Positions 18,576 to 27,347 of a DNA stretch of 64,000 nucleotides are shown here, piece by piece; within the stretch, counting starts at the first letter, position 1, and every line of letters starts with the position of its first letter. A program made the position numbers and the translations under genes. Below the pieces are notes generated by a model that was not told the DNA's origin, made no database searches, and worked only from the letters and a program-made list of their open reading frames with translations. Where the stretch lies: contig JAGRDS010000001.1 in NCBI GenBank assembly GCA_020446945.1, forward strand, positions 122,554 through 186,553. Direction: 5' to 3'. The stretch comes from Parvularculaceae bacterium (GTDB lineage Bacteria; Pseudomonadota; Alphaproteobacteria; Caulobacterales; Parvularculaceae).

Positions 18576-20306
18576 ATGAGCAAAATTACACGCCGAAACG
18601 CCATCGCCGCATCAATTGCAGGAAGCGCTGCCGCCTGCGCACGTCCGGCGCGGCGCCGGTCCTACGAAGCGGCCGGCAGGCATGCGGATGCGCTTTTCGC
18701 GCATGGCGTGGCGAGCGGGGATCCAGGCGCCGACAGCGTCGTTCTGTGGACACGGGTTTCGACGAACGATGCGGCGCCTGTCATGGTTCGCTTTGAAGTT
18801 TCGCCCGATGAGAATTTCGCAACGATTGCGGCGACCGGAGAAATTGAAGCGCGACCCGACAACGACTTCACTGCGAAAACGCTGGCGAACGGCCTGCGGC
18901 CCGGTGAAAAATACTATTATCGTTTTCTTGCCGGCGACGCGGCGTCGCCGGTCGGGCGAACGCGCACCCTGCCCGATGCAGGCGTTGAGATGGCGAAATT
19001 CGCTGTCGTTTCCTGCACGAATTTTCCGTTCGGATATTTCAACGTGTACGATCTGATTGCGCGCGAGAATGATCTCGATGCCGTAATCCACCTTGGAGAT
19101 TACATTTACGAATATGGCGGAGAGCCCGGCGAATACGGTGCGGCTGAAGGCGAAAAGATCGGCCGGCCGCACGCGCCAACGCACAAGCTGCGCTCGCTTG
19201 GCGACTATCGCACGCGCCACGCCCAGTATAAATCGGACCCGAGTTCGCAGGCCGTGCATGCGGCCCATCCTTTCATCGCGATCTGGGATGATCACGAGAC
19301 GGCGAACGATTCATGGTCGGGCGGCGCGGATAATCACGATCCGGCGAAAGACGGCGATTGGGAATCGCGAAAGCGGGCGGCGCTTCAGGCCTATTATGAA
19401 TGGATGCCGATACGCGAGCCGCAATGGGCGCCGGCGCGGGAGGCGATATTCAGATCGTTTTCGTTCGGCGATCTGTTGACGGTCGTCGCGCTGGAATCGC
19501 GCCTTTTCGCGCGATCAAAAAACTTCGTCTATAACGAGATTGTTCCAACACTCACATCGGCGCAAGCGGTCGCGGATTTCAAAGAGAAGGTTCTATGGTC
19601 TCCTGACCGCGAACTGTTGGGGGCGCGCCAGCTCGATTTCGTTCGCAATGCGCTGAAGGCTTCAAGCGAGGCGGGGCAGGCGTGGCGGTTGATCGCCAAC
19701 CAGGTGACCATGGCGAAGGTGACCGCCCCAAATCTCGAACCTCATATGACGGAAGAAGATCTGGCCGCGCTTGAGGCGCAATGGGATCAGGCGCGCGCTT
19801 TTGTAAAATTTTCCACGCTCGGGCTCCCGATCAACCTCGACGCATGGGACGGATTTCCGGCGGCGCGCGAGCGCTTTTATGATGCCGTCAGGCAATCCGC
19901 CGATTGCGACGGCATCGTCGTCGTCACAGGCGATACGCATACATGGTGGGCGAACGACCTTGTTGCCAGCGACGGCGAGCATATCGGCGTCGAACTCGGC
20001 GGCCATTCGGTCACTTCGCCTTCGCCTTACCGGAAGGAATTTCTCGGCGGCAAAGGCGCGGAATACGCGCTGTTGACGGGTCGGGACAACAAGGACGTAC
20101 GATATATCTCCGGCGAAAATCACGGCTATATCGCGCTCACCGTCACCCGCAAAAACATGGAGGCGAGTTTTGTCGCGGTGAATACGATTGAATCCCCGCA
20201 TTACGAGGCGTTTGAACAATCGGCCTTTACGATCGCGAAATCGGGCGGCAAGGCGGAATTCGCGAGCGTTCGCGGCCTGAGCCTGAAGGAGCGCGCGGTA
20301 TTCTGA
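18576..20306 (+). CDS. phoD: PhoD-type alkaline phosphatase/phosphodiesterase
   Basis: The 576-aa protein has a twin-arginine start (ITRRNAIAAS, Arg6-Arg7) and a lipobox-like SAAAC (Cys21), so Tat export and possibly lipidation are predicted. The PhoD N-terminal domain shows FAHGVASGDPGADSVVLWTR. The metallophosphatase core shows CTNFPFGYFNVYD, HLGDYIYEYGGEPGEY, WDDHETANDSW and VVTGDTHTWWAND. PhoD enzymes use Ca2+ and Fe3+ to hydrolyse phosphomono- and diesters in the periplasm, often for phosphate scavenging. AAAGG sits 6 nt before ATG 18576. I see no confident Pho box. The adenine deaminase gene follows after 18 bp. Confidence 0.93.
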   Translation: MSKITRRNAIAASIAGSAAACARPARRRSYEAAGRHADALFAHGVASGDPGADSVVLWTRVSTNDAAPVMVRFEVSPDENFATIAATGEIEARPDNDFTAKTLANGLRPGEKYYYRFLAGDAASPVGRTRTLPDAGVEMAKFAVVSCTNFPFGYFNVYDLIARENDLDAVIHLGDYIYEYGGEPGEYGAAEGEKIGRPHAPTHKLRSLGDYRTRHAQYKSDPSSQAVHAAHPFIAIWDDHETANDSWSGGADNHDPAKDGDWESRKRAALQAYYEWMPIREPQWAPAREAIFRSFSFGDLLTVVALESRLFARSKNFVYNEIVPTLTSAQAVADFKEKVLWSPDRELLGARQLDFVRNALKASSEAGQAWRLIANQVTMAKVTAPNLEPHMTEEDLAALEAQWDQARAFVKFSTLGLPINLDAWDGFPAARERFYDAVRQSADCDGIVVVTGDTHTWWANDLVASDGEHIGVELGGHSVTSPSPYRKEFLGGKGAEYALLTGRDNKDVRYISGENHGYIALTVTRKNMEASFVAVNTIESPHYEAFEQSAFTIAKSGGKAEFASVRGLSLKERAVF

Positions 20307-20324
20307 AACAAACGGTGCGATAAA

Positions 20325-21338
20325 TTGTCGAAGTCTGCGCTTATTGATTTTGCCCGCCGCCTGCCCAAGGCGGAGCTCCACCTTCATCTCGAAGGAAGTC
20401 TCGAGCCGGAAATGATGATCGCGCTCGCAAGGCGCAACAGAATTTCAATTCCCTTCAAGTCGGTTGAGGAGGCGCGCGCCGCTTATCGCTTCACCCGATT
20501 GCAGGATTTCCTCGATCTCTATTATGAGGGAACGAAAGTTCTGCGCACGGAAGAAGACTTCTTCGATCTCACCATGGCCTATCTGAACCGCGCGCGCGCC
20601 GATAATGTCCGCCATGCAGAGTTTTTCTTCGACCCGCAGGGCCACGCCGAACGCGGTCTTCCTTTTTCCGTGTCAATCAGCGGGATATTGACCGCGCTGA
20701 GCCTTGCTCGCGCGCAATTCGGTATGACGGCGAAAGTCATTCTCTGTTTTTTACGTCACCTTGACGAAGAACATGCGTTTCAAACGCTCACGGCGGCCGA
20801 ACCGTGGCTTGATCGCATTGCGGCGGTCGGTCTCGCTTCTTCCGAACTCGGGCATCCGCCGGAGAAGTTCGCGCGCGTATTCGCGGCGTCCAAAGAACGG
20901 GGATTGAGGCTTTGCGCGCATGCAGGCGAAGAAGGCCCGCCCGCCTATGTCAGTCAGGCGCTCGATATTCTTGGCGTGGAGCGCATCGATCACGGCAATC
21001 GCGCGCTCGAAGACGCCGATCTCGTCTCACGCCTTGCGCATCAGGAAATGACCCTGACGGTTTGTCCGCTTTCCAATCTGAATTTACGCGTTATCGATAA
21101 TATGCGCTCGCATCCACTAAAGCGGATGCTGGATCTCGGATTGAAAGCAACCGTCAATTCAGATGATCCCGCCTTCTTCGGCGGATATATGTCGGCGAAT
21201 TTCGAAGCTGTTATTGAGGCTCTCGATCTGTCGGCGGAAAACATTCGAACGCTCGCGCGAAACAGTTTCACCGGATCATTTCTAAGCGAGGGCGAGAAAC
21301 GCGCGCACCTTGCCGCAATCGATAAAACGCCCGCCTAG
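20325..21338 (+). CDS. Adenine deaminase (adenosine deaminase-like family)
   Basis: The 337-aa protein carries the adenosine/adenine deaminase metal site: KAELHLHLEGSLEPE (His19, His21), CAHAGEEGPP, ERIDHGNRA and NSDDPAFFGGYM. The DDPA-F-GGY form and the pattern VGLASSELGHPPEKF match the adenine deaminase subgroup (such as Pseudomonas and yeast Aah1-type enzymes) more than true adenosine deaminases. It would convert adenine to hypoxanthine in purine salvage. The start is TTG 20325, with no ATG in frame close by and only a weak SD. It overlaps the convergent SYLF gene by 4 bp. Subgroup assignment is from remembered family patterns. Confidence 0.88.
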   Translation: MSKSALIDFARRLPKAELHLHLEGSLEPEMMIALARRNRISIPFKSVEEARAAYRFTRLQDFLDLYYEGTKVLRTEEDFFDLTMAYLNRARADNVRHAEFFFDPQGHAERGLPFSVSISGILTALSLARAQFGMTAKVILCFLRHLDEEHAFQTLTAAEPWLDRIAAVGLASSELGHPPEKFARVFAASKERGLRLCAHAGEEGPPAYVSQALDILGVERIDHGNRALEDADLVSRLAHQEMTLTVCPLSNLNLRVIDNMRSHPLKRMLDLGLKATVNSDDPAFFGGYMSANFEAVIEALDLSAENIRTLARNSFTGSFLSEGEKRAHLAAIDKTPA

Positions 21339-21889
21339 TCGTCGTGAATGCGGCTGATCTTCGAGCCTTCAAGCGTCAGATTATACATAAGCCCCTTGCC
21401 GTCGAATACGATCGCGACAATCGGCTGCGTTAATGTCGTCGTATCGATCGCGCCGCCCGCATCGAGCGTGATAACGGCGACAGAAGCGTCAACGCCGATT
21501 TCCCAACCGTCGCTGGCGCGAAATTTTTGAAGCGCGACCGGATCGAGAAAGCAGATGATCTGCCGGCGCGCCTGGGCGCCGAGCTGCAATCCGATTGACG
21601 CGGCGGCTGTCGAATAATAGGCGACGGTCTTTCCGCCTATCCTCAAAGCGCCCTGCCCATATTCGCCGCCGATTCCAATTCCCGCTTTTTTTACGGACGG
21701 AAAAACGAGAACGCCGGAAGATTTCGCCAACACCGAATCGGCGCCCGTTATCTTCTCGCGGAATTCCGACAGCGCTTCATCGACACGGCGATCTATTTTG
21801 GCCGGTTTGGCGGCATCCGCCGCACCTGAAAAAACGACCAGAGCGGCCGCCATCGCAACAATAAGGCGGTTGAAAGATAACGTGCGCAT
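21335..21889 (-). CDS. Exported SYLF/YSC84-domain protein
   Basis: The 184-aa protein has a signal peptide (to about AADAA, residue 26). One SYLF (DUF500) domain follows: VLVFPSVKKAGIGIGGEYGQG, YYSTAAASIGLQLGAQ and VGVDASVAV-like stretches, ending VFDGKGLMYNLTLEGSKIS. SYLF domains bind phosphoinositides in eukaryotes; bacterial exported versions are of unknown function and probably envelope-associated. ATG 21889 has an AGGAGG-like site (CCAGGAGGAATC) directly upstream, so longer readings to 22096 are rejected. Confidence 0.9.
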   Translation of the reverse strand: MRTLSFNRLIVAMAAALVVFSGAADAAKPAKIDRRVDEALSEFREKITGADSVLAKSSGVLVFPSVKKAGIGIGGEYGQGALRIGGKTVAYYSTAAASIGLQLGAQARRQIICFLDPVALQKFRASDGWEIGVDASVAVITLDAGGAIDTTTLTQPIVAIVFDGKGLMYNLTLEGSKISRIHDD

Positions 21890-22080
21890 GATTCCTCCTG
21901 GCTGGGCCGGAGCACCGACCCCGTCCGGCTTTGCATATTCTATAACGGTTTGCGCCGGGTAAGCGAAGGCCCCAAAATCCGACCTATCTTCGGGCCATAG
22001 CGCTTTTGTGAAGGCGCGCCCGACGAATGCCCGCAGCGAAAATTCACGGATATGCGCCAACTCCGCAATCGCGGATTGGT

Positions 22081-22449
22081 TTACCGTCCGCCCCAACCCG
22101 CGACAATCTCCATAATATCTTCAAAACTGCGGACGCTGGCTTTTATCCATCGCTGAGACGGGCCGCGCCAGCGATGTTTTGACCAGTCGACGGCGCCGTT
22201 CTTTTTAAAGGTTACGCCTTCCTTTTTTAAAAAGCGCCTTTGTTCCTCCGCTCCCGAATGATCGGCCATCGCGCCGGAGGCTGTTATAATCCGATACCAT
22301 TTAAGGTCCGAAGGCGCTGCGCGCATCGCCCTTGCAACCTGACGCGGGCCCACGCCGGGAACAAGGCTTGCAATCATGCCGTAACTTGCAACCTCGCCCT
22401 TTCGAACCTCACGTATGAGCGCGTAGATCTGATCGTAGTCGGTCGACAC
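22081..22449 (-). CDS. Alkyltransferase-like (ATL) MGMT-family DNA-binding protein
   Basis: This 122-aa protein has the MGMT helix-turn-helix fold (GEVASYGMIASLVPG, RQVARAMR). The alkyl-acceptor Cys of PCHR is replaced by Trp51 (LKWYRIITASG). ATL proteins bind O6-alkylguanine without transferring the group and hand lesions to nucleotide excision repair. The C-terminus (SKHRWRGPSQRWI) resembles ATL proteins. The start is GTG 22449, directly after the thiolase TGA, so it is probably the last gene of the acyl-CoA operon by position, not by function. Confidence 0.85.
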   Translation of the reverse strand: MSTDYDQIYALIREVRKGEVASYGMIASLVPGVGPRQVARAMRAAPSDLKWYRIITASGAMADHSGAEEQRRFLKKEGVTFKKNGAVDWSKHRWRGPSQRWIKASVRSFEDIMEIVAGWGGR

Positions 22450-23646
22450 TCAGGCCACTTCGAAAAGACCCGCCGCGCCCATGCCGCCGCCTACGCACAT
22501 GGTGCAGACCACGAATTTCGCGCCGCGCCGCTTGCCCTCGATCAGGGCGTGGCCGACCATGCGCGCACCGGACATGCCGTAAGGATGGCCGATCGAAATC
22601 GCGCCGCCATTGACGTTCAGCAATTCATCCGGAATGCCGAGCTTGTCGCGGCAATAAATCACCTGCACCGCAAACGCCTCGTTCAATTCCCAAAGGCCGA
22701 TATCGTCCATTGTGAGATTGAATTTCTCCAGCAGCTTTGGAACGGCGTATACGGGGCCGATGCCCATTTCGTCGGGATGCGTACCGGCGACGGCCATGCC
22801 GCGATAAACGCCAAGCGGGGAAAGCCCGCGCCTGGACGCCGTTTTCGCCTCCATGACGACAGCCGCGGAGGCGCCGTCCGACAATTGCGATGCGTTGCCG
22901 GCGGTGATGAACCTGCCTTCCCCGACCTTTTGCCCGCCCTTGAAAACCGGCTTGAGGCCTTTGAGCCCTTCAAGCGTGGTCTCGGGACGATTGCCTTCAT
23001 CCCTTTCGAGCTTGATCTCGACGTCGGAGCTTTCGCCGGTTTCCTTGTTTACAAACTTCATCACGCTCGCGAGCGGCGCGATTTCATCGTCGAACTTTCC
23101 GGCGAGTTGCGCGGCGTGCGTACGCTGCTGCGACTGCAGCGCGTATTCATCCTGCGCCTCGCGCGAGACCGCGTATCGATCGCCGACGATTTCCGCCGTT
23201 TCGATCATCTGCATATAGGTTTCGGGCAAATTCTTGAGAAGCCAGGGATCGGGCCTGACGAACATGTCTTTCGTCTGGTTTGTTGAAATCGACTCGACGC
23301 CGCCGCCGATTGCGACGTCCATATTGTCGGCGATTACCTGTTTCGCCGCGGTCGATATCGCCATCATGCCGGACGCGCATTGGCGGTCGAGCGACATGCC
23401 CGAAACGCCGATCGGAAAGCCGGCGCGCAAAGCAGACTGGCGCGCAACATTTTGAAAGGCCGTCCCCTGCTGCAAGGCGCAGCCCATAACGACGTCTTCG
23501 ATCTCTTCGAGATCGACCCTGGCGCGCTCGGCGGCGCACCTGATCGCATGCGCGCCGAGGGTTGGCGCCGTCGTCGCGTTAAAGGCGCCGCGATAGGCTT
23601 TGCCGATTGGCGTTCTGGCGGTTGAAACGATGACGGCTTCACGCAT
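22450..23646 (-). CDS. Acetyl-CoA C-acyltransferase (thiolase)
   Basis: This 398-aa thiolase has the nucleophile Cys90 ([10 protein letters not shown]), His354 ([10 protein letters not shown]) and Cys384 (TMCVGGGMG), all in usual positions. It catalyses thiolytic cleavage of 3-ketoacyl-CoA, the final beta-oxidation step, in the cytosol. It is distinct from the PhaA-type thiolase at 47863 in sequence around the active site (GHPYG against GHPIG) and in gene context. AAAGGA lies about 7 nt before the ATG. It follows the SDR gene by 13 bp within a minus-strand acyl-CoA operon, supporting a degradative role. Confidence 0.94.
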   Translation of the reverse strand: MREAVIVSTARTPIGKAYRGAFNATTAPTLGAHAIRCAAERARVDLEEIEDVVMGCALQQGTAFQNVARQSALRAGFPIGVSGMSLDRQCASGMMAISTAAKQVIADNMDVAIGGGVESISTNQTKDMFVRPDPWLLKNLPETYMQMIETAEIVGDRYAVSREAQDEYALQSQQRTHAAQLAGKFDDEIAPLASVMKFVNKETGESSDVEIKLERDEGNRPETTLEGLKGLKPVFKGGQKVGEGRFITAGNASQLSDGASAAVVMEAKTASRRGLSPLGVYRGMAVAGTHPDEMGIGPVYAVPKLLEKFNLTMDDIGLWELNEAFAVQVIYCRDKLGIPDELLNVNGGAISIGHPYGMSGARMVGHALIEGKRRGAKFVVCTMCVGGGMGAAGLFEVA

Positions 23647-23659
23647 GGTTCGTTCCTTT

Positions 23660-24574
23660 CTACCTACCGGCGTAGGCTTTCGCCTTGCCGAGAAAATTCA
23701 TGTTCGGACCGCCGCTGTTCTCATAATAGGCGACGTTCGACCGGTCGGAAATTTTCTCCCATTCAGCGGCGATATTTTCCGGCGTCTGTTCGGAAGGCGG
23801 CAAATACACCCCTTCGGTTTCAGCGACGTAAGCGCGCGCATATCCGCCCGCAGCGCAAGACACGATCGCGCGAGACGGCGCGGCGTCGCTGACAAGGAAA
23901 AGGCAGGCGGCCGTGATTGCTTCGGGGGTCATCTGTTCAAGCAGGTTTTCCGGAATGCCGATATCTTCCGTCATGCGCGTACGCGCCGACGGAGATAGAA
24001 GATTGACGCGAATGTCGTACTTGCCGCCCTCAAGATGCAGCGCGTTCATGAACCCGATCATCCCGGCCTTTGCGGCGCCGTAATTCGCCTGGCCGAATAT
24101 GCCGTAAAGACCGGACGGCGACGACGTGCAGACGATGCGTCCATATTGTTGCCGGCGCATGATCTCCCACACCGCCTTGGTGCAAAGCGCCGTTCCGACG
24201 AGGTGAACGTCGATAACGAGCCGGAAATCGTCCATCTCCATTTTCGCGAATGTCTTGTCACGCAGAATACCCGCATTGTTGACGAGTATATCGACGCGCC
24301 CCCATTTTTTAATGGCCGCCTCGACCATGCCGGCGACTTCCGCGTCTTTCGTCACATTGGCGCCGTCGGCGATCGCCTCGCCGCCCTTATCGATGATTTC
24401 CTTTACGACGCTTTCCGCCGCCGACCGCGAGGCGCCCGTGCCATCGCGCGCGCCGCCAAGATCGTTGACGACGACTTTTGCACCGCGCGCGGCGAGCGCG
24501 AGGGCGTGAGAGCGGCCAAGGCCGTTGCCGGCGCCCGTAACGATGGCGACTTTTCCGTCATAGCGAATAGACAA
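23660..24574 (-). CDS. SDR-family 3-hydroxyacyl-CoA dehydrogenase (MFE-2-like)
   Basis: This 304-aa short-chain dehydrogenase shows [16 protein letters not shown] (NAD binding), the VNDLGG stretch typical of peroxisomal multifunctional enzyme 2 dehydrogenases, NNAGI, the catalytic Ser region SSPSGLYG and YGAAK. A C-terminal extension after residue 230 also matches that group. The family oxidises (R)-3-hydroxyacyl-CoA. The start is TTG 24574 with AAGGAG exactly 6 nt upstream; no better ATG exists. Its position between MaoC hydratase and thiolase genes fits an (R)-specific beta-oxidation route. Confidence 0.92.
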   Translation of the reverse strand: MSIRYDGKVAIVTGAGNGLGRSHALALAARGAKVVVNDLGGARDGTGASRSAAESVVKEIIDKGGEAIADGANVTKDAEVAGMVEAAIKKWGRVDILVNNAGILRDKTFAKMEMDDFRLVIDVHLVGTALCTKAVWEIMRRQQYGRIVCTSSPSGLYGIFGQANYGAAKAGMIGFMNALHLEGGKYDIRVNLLSPSARTRMTEDIGIPENLLEQMTPEAITAACLFLVSDAAPSRAIVSCAAGGYARAYVAETEGVYLPPSEQTPENIAAEWEKISDRSNVAYYENSGGPNMNFLGKAKAYAGR

Positions 24575-24584
24575 TACAGGCTCC

Positions 24585-25034
24585 TTACTTCGAATGGACG
24601 ATTACGAGAGATTTCACCGAATTGGCGATGAAACAATGCTCGTGAGCGTCGTGATGCATTTTCTTCAATGTCGCCGCGTCAACCTCGACGCCCGGCGCAA
24701 ATGTGACCTTCGGGTGCAGATCGACTGACGTCACCGCCAGCTTGCCTTGCGGGTTCTTGTCCAGATGCCCGACGGCGTGGTCTTCGTAGGCGTCGACGAC
24801 AAGCCTTTTCCTGGCTGCGATCGCAAGAAAGGTCAGCATGTGACAGCTTGAGAGCGAGGCGACAAACGCCTCCTCCGGATCGACGCGGTCCGTATCGCCC
24901 TTATAGGCGGGCGCCGCAGAGCCCGGCACGACGACCCCGGCGTCGAATTTCCAGTCGTGGCCGCGATTATAATGGTCATAGGCGAAACTTTCGGATTCGC
25001 GCTTCCAGCATATTTCCGCAGAATGTGTAGACAT
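24585..25034 (-). CDS. OsmC-family peroxiredoxin-like protein
   Basis: The 149-aa OsmC/Ohr-fold protein has the two family cysteines Cys64 (SLSSCHMLTFLA) and Cys134 (HEHCFIANS), which reduce organic hydroperoxides in studied members. The DPEEAFVASLSSCHM pattern is typical of the OsmC branch. It is cytosolic. The gene sits 10 bp upstream of the SDR gene inside the acyl-CoA cluster and may protect against lipid or acyl peroxides; that link is inference. Confidence 0.9.
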   Translation of the reverse strand: MSTHSAEICWKRESESFAYDHYNRGHDWKFDAGVVVPGSAAPAYKGDTDRVDPEEAFVASLSSCHMLTFLAIAARKRLVVDAYEDHAVGHLDKNPQGKLAVTSVDLHPKVTFAPGVEVDAATLKKMHHDAHEHCFIANSVKSLVIVHSK

Positions 25035-25110
25035 GGCCAGCCTCTTTCGATGAGGCTATATGTTACCAAAAATATTTCCGAGCCAAGAGCGATTGGCAGT
25101 CGTTTCTGCG

Positions 25111-25644
25111 CTAATTCAACGCCCAGTGATATTCGGCGACCTTGCGCTGAGCCGCCGACCATTGCGGCTTCAGTTCCGCCGCCTTTTGAAAGTCGTTAGC
25201 CGCATCTCGAAGCTTTCGCTGGTTTTCCTTCGATACGCCGCGCCAATAATAGGCTTCCGCAAGTCGGTTAGCGCCCAATTCAATCGCCGAGGTAAAATCA
25301 TCCTCGGCGGCCGCGTCTTTACCAAGCTGGGAATTAACAACGCCCCTGAAGTAATAGGCATCGCCATCAGTCGGCTCTTCTTCGATGGCGTCATTGCAAG
25401 CTTCAAGCGCGCTTTCAAGATTATCGCCCGAGGCGGCGCCTTCGCTGCAGATAACGAGGGACGATTTCTCAATCTCAATCGCGCCGCTTATCTCAAATTC
25501 CATCTCCGAAGCCTCACCTGATTTTTGCTTTTTCGGGATTTTGTCACCAAATGTTGGCTGCTCTGGAACATCCAAGGATTGCGCAGCCGCGCAATCCCAC
25601 CCAGCGAAAGCCGCAACGGTCAGAAAGATCAACTCTTTGCGCAT
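25111..25644 (-). CDS. Exported TPR protein
   Basis: From ATG 25644 the product is 177 aa with a signal peptide (LIFLTVAAFAGWDCAAAQS). About two and a half TPR repeats lie in the second half (for example AYYFRGVVNSQLGKDAAAED and AYYWRGVSKENQRK). Cysteines at the middle (VICSEG, EACNDA) could pair in the periplasm. The function is unknown. It lies between the MaoC and OsmC genes in the same orientation, with gaps of 60-76 bp, and its role in acyl-CoA metabolism is not evident. Confidence 0.82.
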   Translation of the reverse strand: MRKELIFLTVAAFAGWDCAAAQSLDVPEQPTFGDKIPKKQKSGEASEMEFEISGAIEIEKSSLVICSEGAASGDNLESALEACNDAIEEEPTDGDAYYFRGVVNSQLGKDAAAEDDFTSAIELGANRLAEAYYWRGVSKENQRKLRDAANDFQKAAELKPQWSAAQRKVAEYHWALN

Positions 25645-25704
25645 GTCATCGCGTGCAAAAATACCTGCGTTCAATCGCCCCGATCGATCGGGCGAAGGGA
25701 ATAT

Positions 25705-26160
25705 TCAAACGAACTGCATCGACAGCCATTCGGCCATTAATGCGGGCTTCTCCTCACCTTCGATCTCGACCTTGACGGCGTATTTGAACTGCCACTGGTT
25801 CGGCGTTTTCTGGTCAGCGCTCATAAGCGTGAAATGACCGCGAACGCGCTTGCCGGATTTCACCGGCGCCATAAAACGCACTTTGTCGAAGCCGTAATTG
25901 ACGCCCATCTTAACGCCTTCCATCACCAGAAGCGAATTCTTGGCGAGATGGGACAGCATTGAAAGCGTCAAAAAACCGTGCGCGACCGCGCCGCCGAAAG
26001 GCGTCTTCGCCGCCGCCTTGGGATCGACGTGAATGAATTGATGGTCCTCCGTCACATCGGCGAAAATATTGATGCGGTTCTGGTCGATCATCGACCAGTC
26101 CGAAACGCCGGTTTCCTTGCCGATCCATTCCTTGACGTTTTCCGGTCTTACGCTTTTCAT
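25705..26160 (-). CDS. MaoC-family (R)-specific enoyl-CoA hydratase
   Basis: This 151-aa single hotdog-domain protein carries the hydratase-2 motif as TEDHQFIHVD (Asp39 and His44, the usual five-residue spacing), followed by PFGGAVAHGFLTLSML. It adds water to trans-2-enoyl-CoA to give the (R)-3-hydroxyacyl-CoA, or acts on a related substrate, as a dimer in the cytosol. ATG 26160 follows GAGGA and an A-rich spacer. The next gene upstream, an acyl-CoA dehydrogenase, ends 38 bp away. An in-frame ATG at 26202 overlapping that gene is less likely. Confidence 0.92.
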   Translation of the reverse strand: MKSVRPENVKEWIGKETGVSDWSMIDQNRINIFADVTEDHQFIHVDPKAAAKTPFGGAVAHGFLTLSMLSHLAKNSLLVMEGVKMGVNYGFDKVRFMAPVKSGKRVRGHFTLMSADQKTPNQWQFKYAVKVEIEGEEKPALMAEWLSMQFV

Positions 26161-26198
26161 CTTTTTTTCCTCAGCATTTTCGCGCGAACCGCTTGGGT

Positions 26199-27338
26199 TC
26201 AATATCCCCGCATTCGCGCAATCCGGTCCGCATGATAGGCGCTATCGCCGAACATTTCCTGCGCGACGCGAATGCGCTTCATGAAAAGCCCTATATCATA
26301 TTCATCTGTCATGCCGATGCCGCCATGCATCTGCACCGCTTCCTGGCTCGCGAGCTTTGCGACCTCGCCGGCTTTCGCCTTGGCGAGCGAGGCGGTGACG
26401 CTCGCCATGCCGAACGCGCCATCGAGATCTTGAAGCGCTTTCAGCGTGACGGATTTCACGAGTTCCAGCTCAGTATAAAGATGAGCCGCGCGGTGCTGGA
26501 GCGCCTGGAACGATCCGATAACCTTGCCGAACTGCTTTCGTTCCTTCAGATAATCGGCGGTCATTTCAAATGACCGTTGCGCGGCTCCGGAAAGCTCCGC
26601 GGCGAGGCCTGCGCGCCCCGCGGCGAGAATCCCCTCAAGCGCAGAGTGACCATCGTCGATCTCGCCGATCGCGTCGTCGCCGGTGACGGACACATTATCG
26701 AAATCGACGCGCGCGGCGTTTCGGCTGTCGACCATAAACGTGCGCTCGCGGCTGACGCCTTTCGCTTTCGCATCGACGAGAAAAAGTGAAATTCCCGGTT
26801 CCTCGCCGGGCGCGCCGGCCGTGCGCGCCGCAACGATTATCCTGTCGGCGACATGACCATCGGCGACGAAAGTCTTCGAGCCTGAAAGCTTGTATCCATT
26901 GCCCGATTTTTCCGCTTTCATCGCCGTATTCGCCGGGCCGTGCTTGCGCCCCTCATCGACGGCGAGCGCCATGACGATATCTGCGGCGGCGATTTTCGGC
27001 AGATATTCCTGTTTCGCCGCGTCGCCGGCGAACTTGTTGAGCGCTGTCGCCGCCAGGATCGAAGTCGACAGGAACGGCGAGGCCGTCAGCGTACGGCCCA
27101 TTTCCTCGGCGAGGACGCCGGCTCCGACAAACCCGAAGTCGGACCCGCCATGCGCCTCCTCAACGAGGATGCCGGACCACCCCATCGCCGCCATCTCTTT
27201 CCAAAGCGCGCGCGAGAACCCGTCTTCCGATCGTTCGTCGCGCAATTTGCGAAGCGCTGAAACCGGCGCCTTTTCGTCAAGAAATCCGCGTGCGGATTCC
27301 TTGAGCATTTCCTGTTCTTCGGTAAGGATAAGGGGCAT
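26199..27338 (-). CDS. Acyl-CoA dehydrogenase, probable non-catalytic-Glu subunit
   Basis: This 379-aa protein has the acyl-CoA dehydrogenase fold (N-terminal helices, middle beta-domain with PGEEPGISLFLVDAK, C-terminal FAD helices with KQFGKVIGSFQALQHRAAH and QMHGGIGMTDEYD). The C-terminal region lacks the EGGT-type segment that normally carries the catalytic base. The neighbouring gene encodes a second dehydrogenase that keeps it. Adjacent pairs of this sort form alpha2beta2 enzymes in actinobacterial steroid catabolism. Start ATG 27338 has AAGGA at good spacing. Heteromer formation is inference. Confidence 0.9.
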   Translation of the reverse strand: MPLILTEEQEMLKESARGFLDEKAPVSALRKLRDERSEDGFSRALWKEMAAMGWSGILVEEAHGGSDFGFVGAGVLAEEMGRTLTASPFLSTSILAATALNKFAGDAAKQEYLPKIAAADIVMALAVDEGRKHGPANTAMKAEKSGNGYKLSGSKTFVADGHVADRIIVAARTAGAPGEEPGISLFLVDAKAKGVSRERTFMVDSRNAARVDFDNVSVTGDDAIGEIDDGHSALEGILAAGRAGLAAELSGAAQRSFEMTADYLKERKQFGKVIGSFQALQHRAAHLYTELELVKSVTLKALQDLDGAFGMASVTASLAKAKAGEVAKLASQEAVQMHGGIGMTDEYDIGLFMKRIRVAQEMFGDSAYHADRIARMRGY

Positions 27339-27347
27339 GTTTTTCCT

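Noticed and set aside
22081..22449. Active O6-methylguanine methyltransferase
   Set aside because: The acceptor Cys is replaced by Trp51, so it is an alkyltransferase-like protein and not an MGMT enzyme.
22240..23286. 348-codon plus-strand ORF
   Set aside because: Antisense to the thiolase and ATL genes, which have intact active-site motifs; His/Arg-rich composition typical of a shadow frame.
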